A DNA stretch of 64,000 nt. It comes from Terriglobia bacterium. Lineage in GTDB: Bacteria > Acidobacteriota > Terriglobia > Versatilivoradales > Versatilivoraceae. The notes under the pieces are model-generated. The model searched no databases. It was not told the DNA's origin and saw only the letters and a list, made by a program, of their open reading frames with translations. The stretch spans positions 1,674,653 to 1,738,652 of the forward strand of contig OX638355.1 in NCBI GenBank assembly GCA_951813285.1, read 5' to 3'. A program made the position numbers and the translations under genes. The first letter of the stretch is position 1, and each line of letters begins with the position of its first letter. Shown here piece after piece: positions 45,055 through 53,639 of the stretch.

Positions 45055-45402
45055 CTAATAGTCTCTGAGTTCCTTGATTTTCGCTGCTTTTCCTCGGCGG
45101 CTGCGGAGGTAGTAAAGTTTGGCTCTCCGCACGCGACCTTTTCGAATTCGCTCGATTTTGTCGATGATGGGAGAGTGCAGGGGAAAGATTCGTTCCACTC
45201 CCTGGCCGAACGACGTCTTCCTGACGGTGAAGGAAGACCGGAGGTCACCGTCCTTCCTGGCGATCACGGCCCCTTCGAAAACCTGCACCCGCTCTTTCTC
45301 GCCTTCCCTGATTTTCACGTGCACCCGGACCGTATCTCCCACCCGGAAATCCGGGTGGTCCGTGCGCAACCGGCTCTGTTCCAACTCGCTCAAGGAATGC
45401 AT
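45055..45402 (-). CDS. rplS: 50S ribosomal protein L19
   Basis: 115-residue L19, at the 30S-50S interface. Family pattern is continuous: [91 protein letters not shown] 45402 lies 21 bp after trmD in the conserved rpsP-rimM-trmD-rplS order. Confidence 0.98.
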   Translation of the reverse strand: MHSLSELEQSRLRTDHPDFRVGDTVRVHVKIREGEKERVQVFEGAVIARKDGDLRSSFTVRKTSFGQGVERIFPLHSPIIDKIERIRKGRVRRAKLYYLRSRRGKAAKIKELRDY

Positions 45403-45423
45403 AACTCAAACCTGGAAAACAGG

Positions 45424-46221
45424 TTACCCCTCGAATTCCGTTTCCAGCAAGCGTTTGTCCTCTTCCGACAAACAGCCGTATTCTAGTAGATCGGGGCGGT
45501 TTCTCAAAGTCTTTTCTAGAGCCTTCCTTCGTCTCCAGAGTCTGATCTTGCCATGATCTCCGGACAGCAATAGACGGGGAACGTCAAGGCCCTGGAAGCT
45601 CTCCGGCCGGGTGTATTGAGGGTGGTCCAGGATTGCGGGTTCCTGGATGCGGTTGCCCTGGCCGGTGGTTGCCGCGGCCCGGGAAAAGGATTCGTTGAGG
45701 CTGCTGCAACGATTGTGGAGCACTCCCGGAACCATTCTTACAATGCATTCGATCAGCACGCAGGCGGCCAACTCCCCACCGCTCAGAACGTAGTCGCCGA
45801 TGGAGATTTCGTCAGTGGCCAAATGGTCGGTGACCCGTTCGTCCACGCCTTCGTACCGGCCACAAATCAGGATCAGCTGCCGGCAATCCGCCAGTTCCCG
45901 GACTGTCTCCTGCGTCAGCCTGCGGCCCTGGGCCGAGAGCAGGACGATCCTGCGGGCGGGAAAGGAGAGGTCTTGAGCAGCGACGCTATTGACAGCTTGG
46001 AAGAGGGGCTCCGGCTTGAAGACCATGCCTTCTCCTCCCCCGAAGGGCCGGTCATCGACCGTCAGGTGGCGGTCGCTGGCCTGGTCCCGAAGGTTGTGAA
46101 TCCCAACCGAAACCAGGTTCTTTCTGACCGCCTGCCTCACCATGCCGAAATCGAACGGACCCTGGAAGAACCCCGGAAAGATGGTGATGATGTCGAATCG
46201 GAGGGGAGTCGTTCCGGACAT
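45424..46221 (-). CDS. trmD: tRNA (guanine-37-N1) methyltransferase
   Basis: 265-residue SPOUT methyltransferase that makes m1G37 and prevents frameshifting. Conserved parts: FDIITIFPGFFQGPFDFGMVRQA, HLTVDDRPFGGGEGMVFKPEPLF, LLSAQGRRLTQETVREL, LILICGRYEGVDERV and the knot loop ISIGDYVLSGGELA that binds S-adenosylmethionine. C-terminal PQYTRPESFQGLDVPRLLLSGDHGKI is intact. 12 bp downstream of rimM. Confidence 0.97.
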   Translation of the reverse strand: MSGTTPLRFDIITIFPGFFQGPFDFGMVRQAVRKNLVSVGIHNLRDQASDRHLTVDDRPFGGGEGMVFKPEPLFQAVNSVAAQDLSFPARRIVLLSAQGRRLTQETVRELADCRQLILICGRYEGVDERVTDHLATDEISIGDYVLSGGELAACVLIECIVRMVPGVLHNRCSSLNESFSRAAATTGQGNRIQEPAILDHPQYTRPESFQGLDVPRLLLSGDHGKIRLWRRRKALEKTLRNRPDLLEYGCLSEEDKRLLETEFEG

Positions 46222-46233
46222 GAGAAATGCGGG

Positions 46234-46752
46234 CTATAGTTCCTCGAGCCCTGGAGGGAGCTCGCAGAGCAGCTCCTTCTTGGACAAGTCCACTCGCCGG
46301 ACGATGTCCTTGGCAAAGGGGACCAGCAGCTCCTTCCGGTCCCGCTTCAAGTTGAGCAAAAAATTGCCTCCAACTTCAAGCACCTCGGTCACCCGGCCCA
46401 GCATGCGGCCACGACTGTCTCTGGCGACGCAGTCGATCAGGTCGAATTGATAATACGATCCCGTGGGCAGCGCCAGGAGGTTCTCCCGCTCGATTCTCAC
46501 TTCGTGGCCGCGCAGCCCTTCGGCAGCCCCGATATCGTCGATGCCGGAGAATTTCAGGATGATGCGCTGCCTGTGGAACCAGAATGATTCCAGACCCAGG
46601 GGGAAAGGGCTAAGGTCGTTCTTCTGCAGGTAGACTTTCTTGAGGTGGTGAAATCTCTGGGGGAAATCGGTGAGCAGCTCGGCAGCCACCTCACCTTTGT
46701 TGCCTTGGGGTTTGACTACCTTGGCAACGCTTACCAGCTCGTTTGGCGACAA
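46234..46752 (-). CDS. rimM: Ribosome maturation factor RimM
   Basis: 172-residue 16S-rRNA processing factor. The N-terminal RimM barrel starts LVSVAKVVKPQGNKGEVAAELLTDFPQRF, and the C-terminal PRC-barrel has YYQFDLIDCVARDSRGRMLGRVTEVLEVGGNFLL and LLVPFAKDIVRRVDLSKKELLCELPPGLEEL. Start is TTG 46752 with GGAGTAGGA close upstream. 6 bp after khpA. Confidence 0.95.
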   Translation of the reverse strand: MSPNELVSVAKVVKPQGNKGEVAAELLTDFPQRFHHLKKVYLQKNDLSPFPLGLESFWFHRQRIILKFSGIDDIGAAEGLRGHEVRIERENLLALPTGSYYQFDLIDCVARDSRGRMLGRVTEVLEVGGNFLLNLKRDRKELLVPFAKDIVRRVDLSKKELLCELPPGLEEL

Positions 46753-46758
46753 ATGGTC

Positions 46759-46989
46759 CTACTCCAGGATCTCGAGGGTAAACCGTTTCTTGAGCTTCAT
46801 GCCTGCCGCTCCCAGGATGGTGCGGATCGAACGGGCCGTTCTCCCCTGCTTGCCGATCACCTTCCCGAGATCGCTGGGAGCCACCCTCAGCTCGAGAACG
46901 GTTGTCTGCTCGCCCTCGATCGGTCTCACCACGACTTGATCCGGATGATCCACCAGCGCCTTAGCAATCTCTTCGATCAGCTCCTTCAT
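46759..46989 (-). CDS. khpA: KH-domain RNA-binding protein KhpA
   Basis: 76-residue single KH domain with [14 protein letters not shown] (GxxG loop) preceded by [14 protein letters not shown]. Binds RNA, often with KhpB, and is conserved between rpsP and rimM. AAGGAGGTAGCC gives a near-perfect ribosome-binding site for ATG 46989. Confidence 0.95.
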   Translation of the reverse strand: MKELIEEIAKALVDHPDQVVVRPIEGEQTTVLELRVAPSDLGKVIGKQGRTARSIRTILGAAGMKLKKRFTLEILE

Positions 46990-47059
46990 GGCTACCTCCT
47001 TGGTGCGTCCTGGTCGACTTGTAGAACCACCGCTTCACGGAATTTGGAGATGCCTTGGA

Positions 47060-47293
47060 TTACCCGATCTTGCCGACGAAGCTCTTCACGGTTTCGGTAG
47101 GCTGCGCCCCCCTGGCTACCCAGAAGTCATATTTTTCCTTGTTCAGATGAATGGTAGCTGGATCGGTCTTGGGGTTGTAATGCCCGAGTTGGTCGATGTA
47201 CCTGCCGTCACGCCGTTTCGATTTTTCCAGGACGACAATCCGGAAGGAAGGATGTTTCTTCTTTCCGGTACGGGCCAGTCTTATGGTCAACAA
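47060..47293 (-). CDS. rpsP: 30S ribosomal protein S16
   Basis: 77 residues: TIRLARTGKKKHPSFRIVVLEKSKRRDGRYIDQLGHYNPKTDPATIHLNKEKYDFWVARGAQPTETV is the complete S16 pattern. The start is TTG 47293 (a second TTG follows), with AAGGAGG about 8 bases upstream. It heads the ribosomal part of the operon; 24 bp separate it from the coiled-coil gene upstream. Confidence 0.97.
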   Translation of the reverse strand: MLTIRLARTGKKKHPSFRIVVLEKSKRRDGRYIDQLGHYNPKTDPATIHLNKEKYDFWVARGAQPTETVKSFVGKIG

Positions 47294-47317
47294 CGCGTCT
47301 TCCTCCTTGGAACAACA

Positions 47318-47854
47318 TCAGATGAACATTTCCTCATCCTGGTGGACTTCATTCACCGGGTTGCGCTTGCGTCCGAACAGGGCGTTGAGCCCGCTCGACA
47401 GCCCGCGAATCAGTACCGAAAGCTCCCCTATGGGAGTGAGGATGCTTTCCTGGACAAGCCGCGAGGTAGCTTCCATTCTCTTGATGGCGTGGGTGACTAC
47501 TTCGTCGGCCCTGGAAATCTGCTGGCGGGCCCGATTGGTAGTCTCCTCGATGACCGAGTTGACGTCCCGGATCTGGCTCCGCACCGCTTCCGTGACTCCC
47601 GTCAGATTCTCTGTGGCTGCCCGGGCGCCCCGCAAAATGTCTTTGACTTCTCCAAGAACTTCGCGAAGTTCCTTGATGGCCGGCGCTCCCTGTTGCTCCA
47701 CCAGGCCCCGCATCCGATCGAGGTTCCCTCCCATCTTGCGCACGGCGGCCAGGAGCATGACCATGGTCCCCAGCTGAAGGAAGATGAAGACCACCACCAG
47801 GATCAGCAGGACACCGACCAGGTCTTCCAGATTTTCGCCGACTAGATTCTGCAC
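47318..47854 (-). CDS. Membrane-anchored coiled-coil protein (DUF948-like)
   Basis: 178 residues: one N-terminal membrane helix (VGVLLILVVVFIFLQLGTMVMLLAAV, about 13-38), then a long amphipathic helix region (about 40-150) of the kind seen in DUF948 or methyl-accepting-like proteins, and a charged C-terminus. Function unknown. Start is GTG 47854. Between the YtxH gene and rpsP on the same strand; the pairing with YtxH proteins suggests an envelope-stress or cell-surface role (inference). Confidence 0.75.
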   Translation of the reverse strand: MQNLVGENLEDLVGVLLILVVVFIFLQLGTMVMLLAAVRKMGGNLDRMRGLVEQQGAPAIKELREVLGEVKDILRGARAATENLTGVTEAVRSQIRDVNSVIEETTNRARQQISRADEVVTHAIKRMEATSRLVQESILTPIGELSVLIRGLSSGLNALFGRKRNPVNEVHQDEEMFI

Positions 47855-47940
47855 GCTGTTTCTCCGAGAGTTGACGGTACGGCCCGACGAGCGGGGCCGA
47901 GAATTGGTTTCGCTGCCCCCAGCCTGTGGCAGGCCGGTAG

Positions 47941-48264
47941 CTACTTCGACTCAATCTCGGACTTGCCTTTTTCTTCCTGGTAGGCCTGCTTGCCGGCCGC
48001 GATGGCCGCGGAAATCTGATCTCTCTGGCTGCTGACCGTTTCCTTGCCTTTTTCAAGTCCCTTGTCCAGGTAATCGGACACCTTCTCGGAAGTCACGCGG
48101 GTTGCCGAGGCGACCCGTTCCCGGCTGTCGGTCGTCCGTTGAGCGATGATGTCCCGTGTTTCCCGGCCGGTGCGAGGCGCAAACAGCAGGGCGACGATAG
48201 CCCCGATGCCGCCGCCAACCAAAAAGTAAGCCAGCCTTGAACCGCGGTCTGTGCCTTCTGCCAT
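47941..48264 (-). CDS. YtxH-domain protein
   Basis: 107 residues. The glycine-rich membrane segment LAYFLVGGGIGAIVALLFAPRTGRETRD is the YtxH signature. The rest is a charged helix rich in Ser, Glu and Lys that resembles stress-induced amphipathic proteins. Biochemical role unknown. GGAGGTGACGCAGGA precedes ATG 48264, one of the strongest ribosome-binding sites in the window. Confidence 0.85.
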   Translation of the reverse strand: MAEGTDRGSRLAYFLVGGGIGAIVALLFAPRTGRETRDIIAQRTTDSRERVASATRVTSEKVSDYLDKGLEKGKETVSSQRDQISAAIAAGKQAYQEEKGKSEIESK

Positions 48265-48347
48265 TCCTGCGTCACCTCCTCCCGAGGGGTATTGTCAGAC
48301 ATCCCGAGGGGGACTCTTAGATACCTTGAGTGTAGCACAAGCCGGCT

Positions 48348-48373
48348 GTTTATCCCGTGCATCCATGTTCAAT
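48348..48373 (-). repeat. ACAGGAT-type repeat, single degenerate unit
   Basis: GTTTATCCCGTGCATCCATG then TTCAAT: the inverted AACATGGATGCAC leader plus one unit with a C for T change. In the short spacer between the YtxH and VWFA genes. Confidence 0.45.
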
Positions 48374-48414
48374 AAATAGAAAACCGGTTTTGCGCGACAT
48401 GGCCCCTGTTCCCG

Positions 48415-49413
48415 TCAGGGCTGAGCTTCGGAGGGAAAGAAAAGCCGGGCCGGATGGCTCAACCGCATGCTGGGGGAAAGTGCCGCCCCCGGCTTGGCCT
48501 CGATCTCGAAAAGGCCGCTCGGCCTCGGGGAAACTTGGAATTCAACGGCATAGAAACTGTCCGCCCACTCAAAGGCTTCCTGGAGAGTTCGGGAGATGTC
48601 CCCGGTTGACTTGGAAAGGAACAGCCGGCCGCCGCCGGCGCCGGTCACCTGCCTCAGGCCATCCTGGTAAATGCGATTGAGCGAGTCTCGCCCGGGAGCC
48701 ACGTGGACCACCAGCAGGGGGATGGGAAAACGCACCATGGCCGTCGACAGGCGAGAGATTTCTTCCTGCAGCGCCCGACCCGGGAAGCGGCGGCTGAGAT
48801 CTCTGCTGTCGCTGCGGTTGATCTGGGGATTGCGGTATTCAGTGCGGTAGTTGGCCACATCGCTGTCGGTCACCAGAATGACGGCCACCCGGACGCTGCT
48901 TTTGCGCATCAGGGACGAGGAGAAATCGGCCAGCGCCTGGATGGATTCAAGAAGCCCGGCCTTGCCGAACTGACGGATTTGCAGGATTTTCTTCAGCAGA
49001 AGAGGCTTGTCCTTGGTGGGATCCTGGATCACCGAGAGGGTTTTCTGAACCCCGATGAGCCCGACCCAGTACTCCGGTCCCAACTTTCGGACCTCTTCCG
49101 CCAGCGCCTGTTTGGCGGCGTTTATGGGGGCCTGGTCTTCAACCAGGTCGAAGGCCAGAAAGAGAAAGGTCGGGGTGCCCGGTTGCTCCTGCCGAGTGAT
49201 TTGCAAGGGCTCCGGGCCGGCGAAGATGGAGAGGTCCCCGCGCCCGATCCGGGGCCGGACCGGCGCTCCGTCTTTCAATACCCAGAAGGGGACACAGAAG
49301 CGAATTCCCTCGGCTGCAGGAGTCCTTTCGGCAGGCAGCCCGGAGGGAGACAGCAGCAGCCAAAGCCCCAGGACCGCGGGCCATTTGACTGATGGAATAC
49401 GGCCGAAAAACAC
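48415..49413 (-). CDS. Exported VWFA-like domain protein
   Basis: 332 residues from GTG 49413, which opens a plausible signal peptide (VKWPAVLGLWLLLSPSGLPA); an upstream GTG 49452 is also in frame. The body matches the VWFA-related proteins frequent in Acidobacteriota: FWVLKDGAPVRPRIGRGDLSIF, LFLAFDLVEDQAPINAAKQAL, VAVILVTDSDVANYRTEYRN, GGRLFLSKSTGDISRTLQEAFEWADSFY. The metal-site pattern DxSxS is degenerate (FDLVEDQ). Probably periplasmic or cell-surface; function unknown. Downstream of, and same strand as, the outer-membrane barrel gene. Confidence 0.72.
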   Translation of the reverse strand: MFFGRIPSVKWPAVLGLWLLLSPSGLPAERTPAAEGIRFCVPFWVLKDGAPVRPRIGRGDLSIFAGPEPLQITRQEQPGTPTFLFLAFDLVEDQAPINAAKQALAEEVRKLGPEYWVGLIGVQKTLSVIQDPTKDKPLLLKKILQIRQFGKAGLLESIQALADFSSSLMRKSSVRVAVILVTDSDVANYRTEYRNPQINRSDSRDLSRRFPGRALQEEISRLSTAMVRFPIPLLVVHVAPGRDSLNRIYQDGLRQVTGAGGGRLFLSKSTGDISRTLQEAFEWADSFYAVEFQVSPRPSGLFEIEAKPGAALSPSMRLSHPARLFFPSEAQP

Positions 49414-49577
49414 TTGAATCCGGCGCCCTGGTGAGAAATGCGGGTTTGGCACTTTGCGGTGTAGCGGTTTACTGGAACCCCCGGCTGACGCCCGGAGATG
49501 ATTCCATTGGAAAATCTTGTGGCTCGGCAGTGCTGTGGTTCAGGGGAGAGCGGCATAGCCGCGGCTGAGACAGGCCA

Positions 49578-52496
49578 CTAAAAGCTCAATCGGAGTCCAA
49601 GCTGGACGATACGCCCGCCGCGGGAGCCGATTATCCTGCCGGCGTTGCTGTTGGGATTTTCGCGGGATCCGATGAAGGCGTCGGGCCGGTTGAGGTTGGC
49701 GTGGTTGAGAGCATTGAAGGCCTCGCCGATGAGCTCCAACGTCCAGTCCTCGCTCACCGGCAATCGCTTGCTCAGGGACATGTCGAGGTTCCAGAAGTTG
49801 GGATTCCGCAAGGTTGGATGATAGCGCGATCCATCACCCAGCGTGAAGTCGGCCGGCTGCTCGAAGGCCAGAGGATTGAACCACAGCCATGGCGAGCGAT
49901 CCTCCAGGTGGGGATCGACCCCGGGAACCAGATTGACCCTCAAGGATTCGGCGACTCCGCCGGTGTTGTTGAACAAGGGCCTCAGTTGAATCGGAGTGCC
50001 GCTCTGGAACATGCTCATGCCGCTCATGGTCCATCCCCGCCCCAGGGCGTTGATCCAATTGCGGGTGCTGGAGAAACGACGTCCTTCGCCGAAGGGTAGC
50101 TCGTAGAGATACCTGGCTCTCAAGCGGTGCGTTCTGTCGTTGGAGGAAAGGGACTTTTCGGCGTGCAGGTTGGTCGAATTCTGAGGGGGCTTGCCTCTCA
50201 GCAGGTTGTCGATGGCCTTGGAGTAGGAATAAGAGCCGGTGAAGCTCAGGCCCCTCGAAAGTCGCTTGTCGACCCGGAGCACCCCACGATGGATGGAGTT
50301 CGATCCGGCAGGGTAGCCGTACCCATGGGCGATGCGGCGAAACTGGGGATAGGGTCGCAGCGACTGTCTGAATTCCAGGTCGTTCAGCCGGTCCCGGAAC
50401 TGCAAGGCGGAAGGGGCCAGCGGGTTGAGATCCACGTCGTTACCCATTGGGAGATGAGTCCCCCGTTCCCCGATGTAGGCCGCCCGCACCGCGAAGTCCG
50501 AGAAATCCCTCTCGACTTCCAGCCGCCACTCGTGGACTTCGGGCATTTCGGAATGGGGCTCGAAGTATGCGGCATCCAGGTGGTTGGCGGCAGTCGAAGT
50601 GAGGTCCGGTGGGTTGGCCACCCGAGGGAAACCCTGCCGGAGCAGCATCACCGGCTCCAACTGCCGGTTGGGCGAAGTGAGGAGCGGCGCGGCGTTGAAG
50701 CCCAAGGTGCCCAGGTGGGTCGGATTCAGTGAAAGGGAATCGGAATAAAGCCCGTAGTTGGCGCGTATGACCGTCCTGCGATCTCCCCAGGGGCTCACCG
50801 CGACGGCCACTCCAGGTTCCCAGTTGAGCTGGTTGGGCATGAAGGATCTAGGCTGCCCGTCCCGGCCCGCGAAAACGAGGATCCCGGGTCGCCCGTTCTC
50901 GGGGTTCAGACCCTCGAAGTTCAGGCTGGAGTGCCGGTCGAATTTTTCACGAGGCGCCGTGTCGAATTCCAGGTTCAACCGAAATGTCCAGGTGAGTTTG
51001 GGAGTGATCTGATATTCGTCAGTGACTCCCACCTCAAACTGCTCCGCCCGCAAGTAGGTAGGGTGCAACACCATCGACTGCTGGGCGCCGTCGGGCATCC
51101 CCAGCAGGAACTGGGCAGCGGGGCTTCCCGTGTTGTTGACGCCCGGCAGTCCGGTCAGTTCGCCGGAGAAGTCGAATCGGCCCGAGGGGTATCGGGAGCG
51201 AAAGCTGTTCACCTGTCGCCAGTAGGCCTTGCCGTGCAGTTTCAGATTGTGTTTGTTGTAGCGCAGGCTGATTGCATCAGACAGCGAATAGTTGGCAATC
51301 CCGTAACGGGCCATAGCCCCGGGTCGGGTGCCGATATCGACAAAGTGGCCCAGACTGAATCGAGGAAAGGCGCCACTTCCCAGTCCGTTGATCCCGAGTT
51401 GTTCCGGGAAATGAGTCCGGTAGAGATCCTCTTGGGCGCTGGCCAGGGAATGATGCCGCGCCCACAAGGAGAACTGGTTGACCACTCGGGGCGAGACGCT
51501 GAAGGTGTGGCTGAACCTTCCACTCCTGGAGCCGACCCGCCGCTGGGGCCTGCGGGGGTTGGCGGGGTTGGCGAAGATCGGGGCCGAGCCGTCGATCCCG
51601 CCTGAGAAGCGGCCGTTCCAGGTGAACTTGTGCCTGATTCCGACATCGTGGTCAAGCTTCCACACCGTTCCATTGGGCGTGTTGGTTTCGGCTGCGTTGG
51701 TAAAAAAATTGTTCCGCAGGAATGGGCCGACACTGGTGTTGGGATGGGGATAATAGGCCAGGGCGTTCAGGGCGACCGGGTCCAGCCGGTGGGCCGGGAT
51801 GCGGTTCCCCGGAAAGGGGTCGCGCAGGTATTGCAGATTGGACAAGGACACCGGTTGGCCAGGATCGAAGCCGGGGTTGGGCCGGGTCGTGGTCGGGTCG
51901 TAGATCAGGACCGGGCGGCCGGCGTTGTCGACCAGGTCGGAGAAGTCTCCCGAACGCTGCAGTGGCGTTAGAACGTCTCCCAAATAGGGGCGTGAGATCC
52001 TTTCCCGGGTGCCTTCGTAAGCGATGGAGAAGAAGGTCTGCCCCCTGCCGTCGTAGAGCCCTGGAACCGTGACCGGTCCGGTCAGGTTGAAACCGAACTG
52101 ATTCCGCCGCAATACCGATTTGGTCCCATTGGCCTGCCGGACCTCATGGGGCAGGGCATCCAGCGCGTCGTTGCGAAAATAATGGTAGAGGTTGCCGCGG
52201 TAATCCCGCGAGATGCGCCGGGAACCGTTGCCCTTCTCGCCGCCGGGGTAATCCAGCGTGATCCGTTGGATCTGGGCACGATATTCCCGGATTGCCTTCC
52301 GCATTTCGACTGGAACGGCTGGTGGCGGAGACGGGGGCCCCACGGGCACGATGGGCCCCAGGCCGGCAATGGCCCCTGGAGCGACTGTTGACGCGACAGG
52401 TTGCCCCGCGGCCTTCTTCTCCTCCGCAAGACCGGCCGGCGGGAAAGAGGCCAGGCACAAGACAGCCAGGGTGAGAAGGGTATCCGGAGTCCGCAT
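49578..52496 (-). CDS. Oar/TonB-receptor-like outer-membrane beta-barrel lacking the plug
   Basis: 972 residues from ATG 52496, with signal peptide MRTPDTLLTLAVLCLASFPPAGLA. The chain resembles the barrel of Oar-like TonB-dependent receptors: RGNLYHYFRNDALDA, LRRNQFGFNLTGPVTVPG, FFSIAYEGTRER, SGDFSDLVDNAGRPVLIYDP, a long run of barrel strands, SKAIDNLLRG, SSNDRTHRLRARYLYELPFG, LELIGEAFNALNHANLNRP and the terminal LGLRLSF ending in Phe. Full receptors of this type start with a carboxypeptidase-like beta domain and a plug with a TonB box. Here only a Pro-rich linker of about 60 residues precedes the barrel. TTG 52538 is an alternative start. Substrate unknown. Confidence 0.82.
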   Translation of the reverse strand: MRTPDTLLTLAVLCLASFPPAGLAEEKKAAGQPVASTVAPGAIAGLGPIVPVGPPSPPPAVPVEMRKAIREYRAQIQRITLDYPGGEKGNGSRRISRDYRGNLYHYFRNDALDALPHEVRQANGTKSVLRRNQFGFNLTGPVTVPGLYDGRGQTFFSIAYEGTRERISRPYLGDVLTPLQRSGDFSDLVDNAGRPVLIYDPTTTRPNPGFDPGQPVSLSNLQYLRDPFPGNRIPAHRLDPVALNALAYYPHPNTSVGPFLRNNFFTNAAETNTPNGTVWKLDHDVGIRHKFTWNGRFSGGIDGSAPIFANPANPRRPQRRVGSRSGRFSHTFSVSPRVVNQFSLWARHHSLASAQEDLYRTHFPEQLGINGLGSGAFPRFSLGHFVDIGTRPGAMARYGIANYSLSDAISLRYNKHNLKLHGKAYWRQVNSFRSRYPSGRFDFSGELTGLPGVNNTGSPAAQFLLGMPDGAQQSMVLHPTYLRAEQFEVGVTDEYQITPKLTWTFRLNLEFDTAPREKFDRHSSLNFEGLNPENGRPGILVFAGRDGQPRSFMPNQLNWEPGVAVAVSPWGDRRTVIRANYGLYSDSLSLNPTHLGTLGFNAAPLLTSPNRQLEPVMLLRQGFPRVANPPDLTSTAANHLDAAYFEPHSEMPEVHEWRLEVERDFSDFAVRAAYIGERGTHLPMGNDVDLNPLAPSALQFRDRLNDLEFRQSLRPYPQFRRIAHGYGYPAGSNSIHRGVLRVDKRLSRGLSFTGSYSYSKAIDNLLRGKPPQNSTNLHAEKSLSSNDRTHRLRARYLYELPFGEGRRFSSTRNWINALGRGWTMSGMSMFQSGTPIQLRPLFNNTGGVAESLRVNLVPGVDPHLEDRSPWLWFNPLAFEQPADFTLGDGSRYHPTLRNPNFWNLDMSLSKRLPVSEDWTLELIGEAFNALNHANLNRPDAFIGSRENPNSNAGRIIGSRGGRIVQLGLRLSF

Positions 52497-52567
52497 TCGA
52501 GATCGATTGAAGTATGTGAAGTTCAGTTTCAAGGCCAATCGTTTCCGCGCACACTACTGCCAAACAC

Positions 52568-52600
52568 GTTAGTATCCGTCAACTAACATTGGATTGTCAA
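52568..52600 (-). promoter_or_regulatory. Candidate promoter with overlapping dyad ahead of the barrel gene
   Basis: On the minus strand: perfect TTGACA (52600-52595), 18-base spacer, GATACT (52576-52571). The 6-bp dyad GTTAGT-N8-ACTAAC at 52587-52568 covers the -10, and a further AGTTTAGT half-site lies just beyond the -35. The layout fits repression by a dimeric regulator; the regulator is not identified. Confidence 0.38.
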
Positions 52601-52626
52601 TAGTTTAGTAGGTTCCGTCTCCCGGG

Positions 52627-53019
52627 TCAGCCGCTTGACCGGAGCTTCTTCATGACAGGTTCGTTGGCGGGAGGGAAAGGGTAGTTGTCGAGCTCATCGG
52701 GCCTCACCCATGCGAAGCGCTGGCATCCCAAAGCCCGGATGTTTCCATCCTCGTATCGGCACCTGAAGAACTTCAGACAAACGGTTTTCTCGGGATATTC
52801 GTATTCGATGGCTTCAAACAGTTCCCCTACGACCACGCGAATGTCGAGTTCCTCCCGAATCTCCCGGACCAGGCATTCCCGGATGGATTCTCCAGGCTTG
52901 CGCTTGCCGCCTGGAAGCTCCCACAGCCCGGAAAGATGGGAGTCCGGCAGCCTCTGGGTGATGAGCAGGCGCCCCTGCCGGAAGAGGACGGCGGCGGCGA
53001 CTTCGACGGTGTGTTTCAC
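52627..53019 (-). CDS. MutT-type Nudix hydrolase
   Basis: 130 residues resembling 8-oxo-dGTP diphosphatase: VEVAAAVLFRQGRLLITQRL, WELPGGKRKPGESIRECLVREIREEL (complete Nudix box) and FAWVRPDELDNYPFPPANEPVMKKL. It would cleanse the nucleotide pool; other Nudix substrates cannot be excluded. GTG 53019 is the start with GGAGG 4 bases upstream. Divergent from the atp operon. Confidence 0.88.
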   Translation of the reverse strand: MKHTVEVAAAVLFRQGRLLITQRLPDSHLSGLWELPGGKRKPGESIRECLVREIREELDIRVVVGELFEAIEYEYPEKTVCLKFFRCRYEDGNIRALGCQRFAWVRPDELDNYPFPPANEPVMKKLRSSG

Positions 53020-53088
53020 GGGGCCTCCGGCACCGGGGCGGGGTGTCTCCTATGCGCTGTAGGGCGATGGCTTGAGGCAAAACAGACC

Positions 53089-53117
53089 TTGACCGCAACG
53101 CTTACTTGTGATAATTT
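53089..53117 (+). promoter_or_regulatory. Candidate promoter of the atp operon
   Basis: TTGACC at 53089-53094, then two overlapping -10 options: TAATTT at 53112-53117 (17-base spacer) or the extended TGT-GATAAT at 53107-53115 (15-base spacer). Predicted leader of about 95 bases before atpF'. Confidence 0.5.
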
Positions 53118-53216
53118 TCTCATGCTCTTTAGGGCTGGTGGTGGCGGTCTAAAAAGGAGCTCGGGATCTGGTACGCCACCGGCAGTTGCCGGGCAGAGGT
53201 TGCGAATCGCTGAACT

Positions 53217-53639
53217 ATGGAATTGGTGCAGCCAGATCTGTCCGTGGCCGTGGTTATTCTGCTGGTCTTGTCCCTCTACTTCATCTTAAAACGATCATTT
53301 TTCAACCCCATCAACAAGATTTTAAAGGATCGGGACGCGGCGATTCATGGTGTGCAGCGAAAAGCCAATGAAAAGCTTGGCGAATTCGAGGAGAAGTCTC
53401 GCATTTATCAAGACCATTTGAACGCTGCCCGCCTGGAGATCTACCGTAAACAAGAGACCCTTCGCTCTGAAGCTCTGAAGCAGAGATCCGACATCCTGGC
53501 CAAGGGGCGTCAGGAGGCGCAAGGGCTCGTCCAGTCTACCAGAGACGAATTGCAGAATCAGGTCGCTTCCGCCAGGAAAGACCTGGAATCCGACTTGACC
53601 AATATCGCAGATGGAATCGTCAAGGCGATCCTGCGCTAG
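53217..53639 (+). CDS. ATP synthase F0 subunit b' (AtpF-like)
   Basis: 140 residues: one N-terminal membrane helix (LSVAVVILLVLSLYFILKRSFF) followed by a long charged helix typical of the peripheral stalk. With the next gene it gives two non-identical b-type subunits, so the stalk is probably a b/b' heterodimer as in photosynthetic and some other bacteria. No a or c subunit genes precede it. The stop overlaps the next ATG by 29 bases. Confidence 0.9.
   Translation: MELVQPDLSVAVVILLVLSLYFILKRSFFNPINKILKDRDAAIHGVQRKANEKLGEFEEKSRIYQDHLNAARLEIYRKQETLRSEALKQRSDILAKGRQEAQGLVQSTRDELQNQVASARKDLESDLTNIADGIVKAILR

Noticed and set aside
45055..45248. rnhB starting at ATG 45248 inside rplS
   Set aside because: It would overlap rplS by 194 bp and add about 83 residues with no RNase HII similarity.
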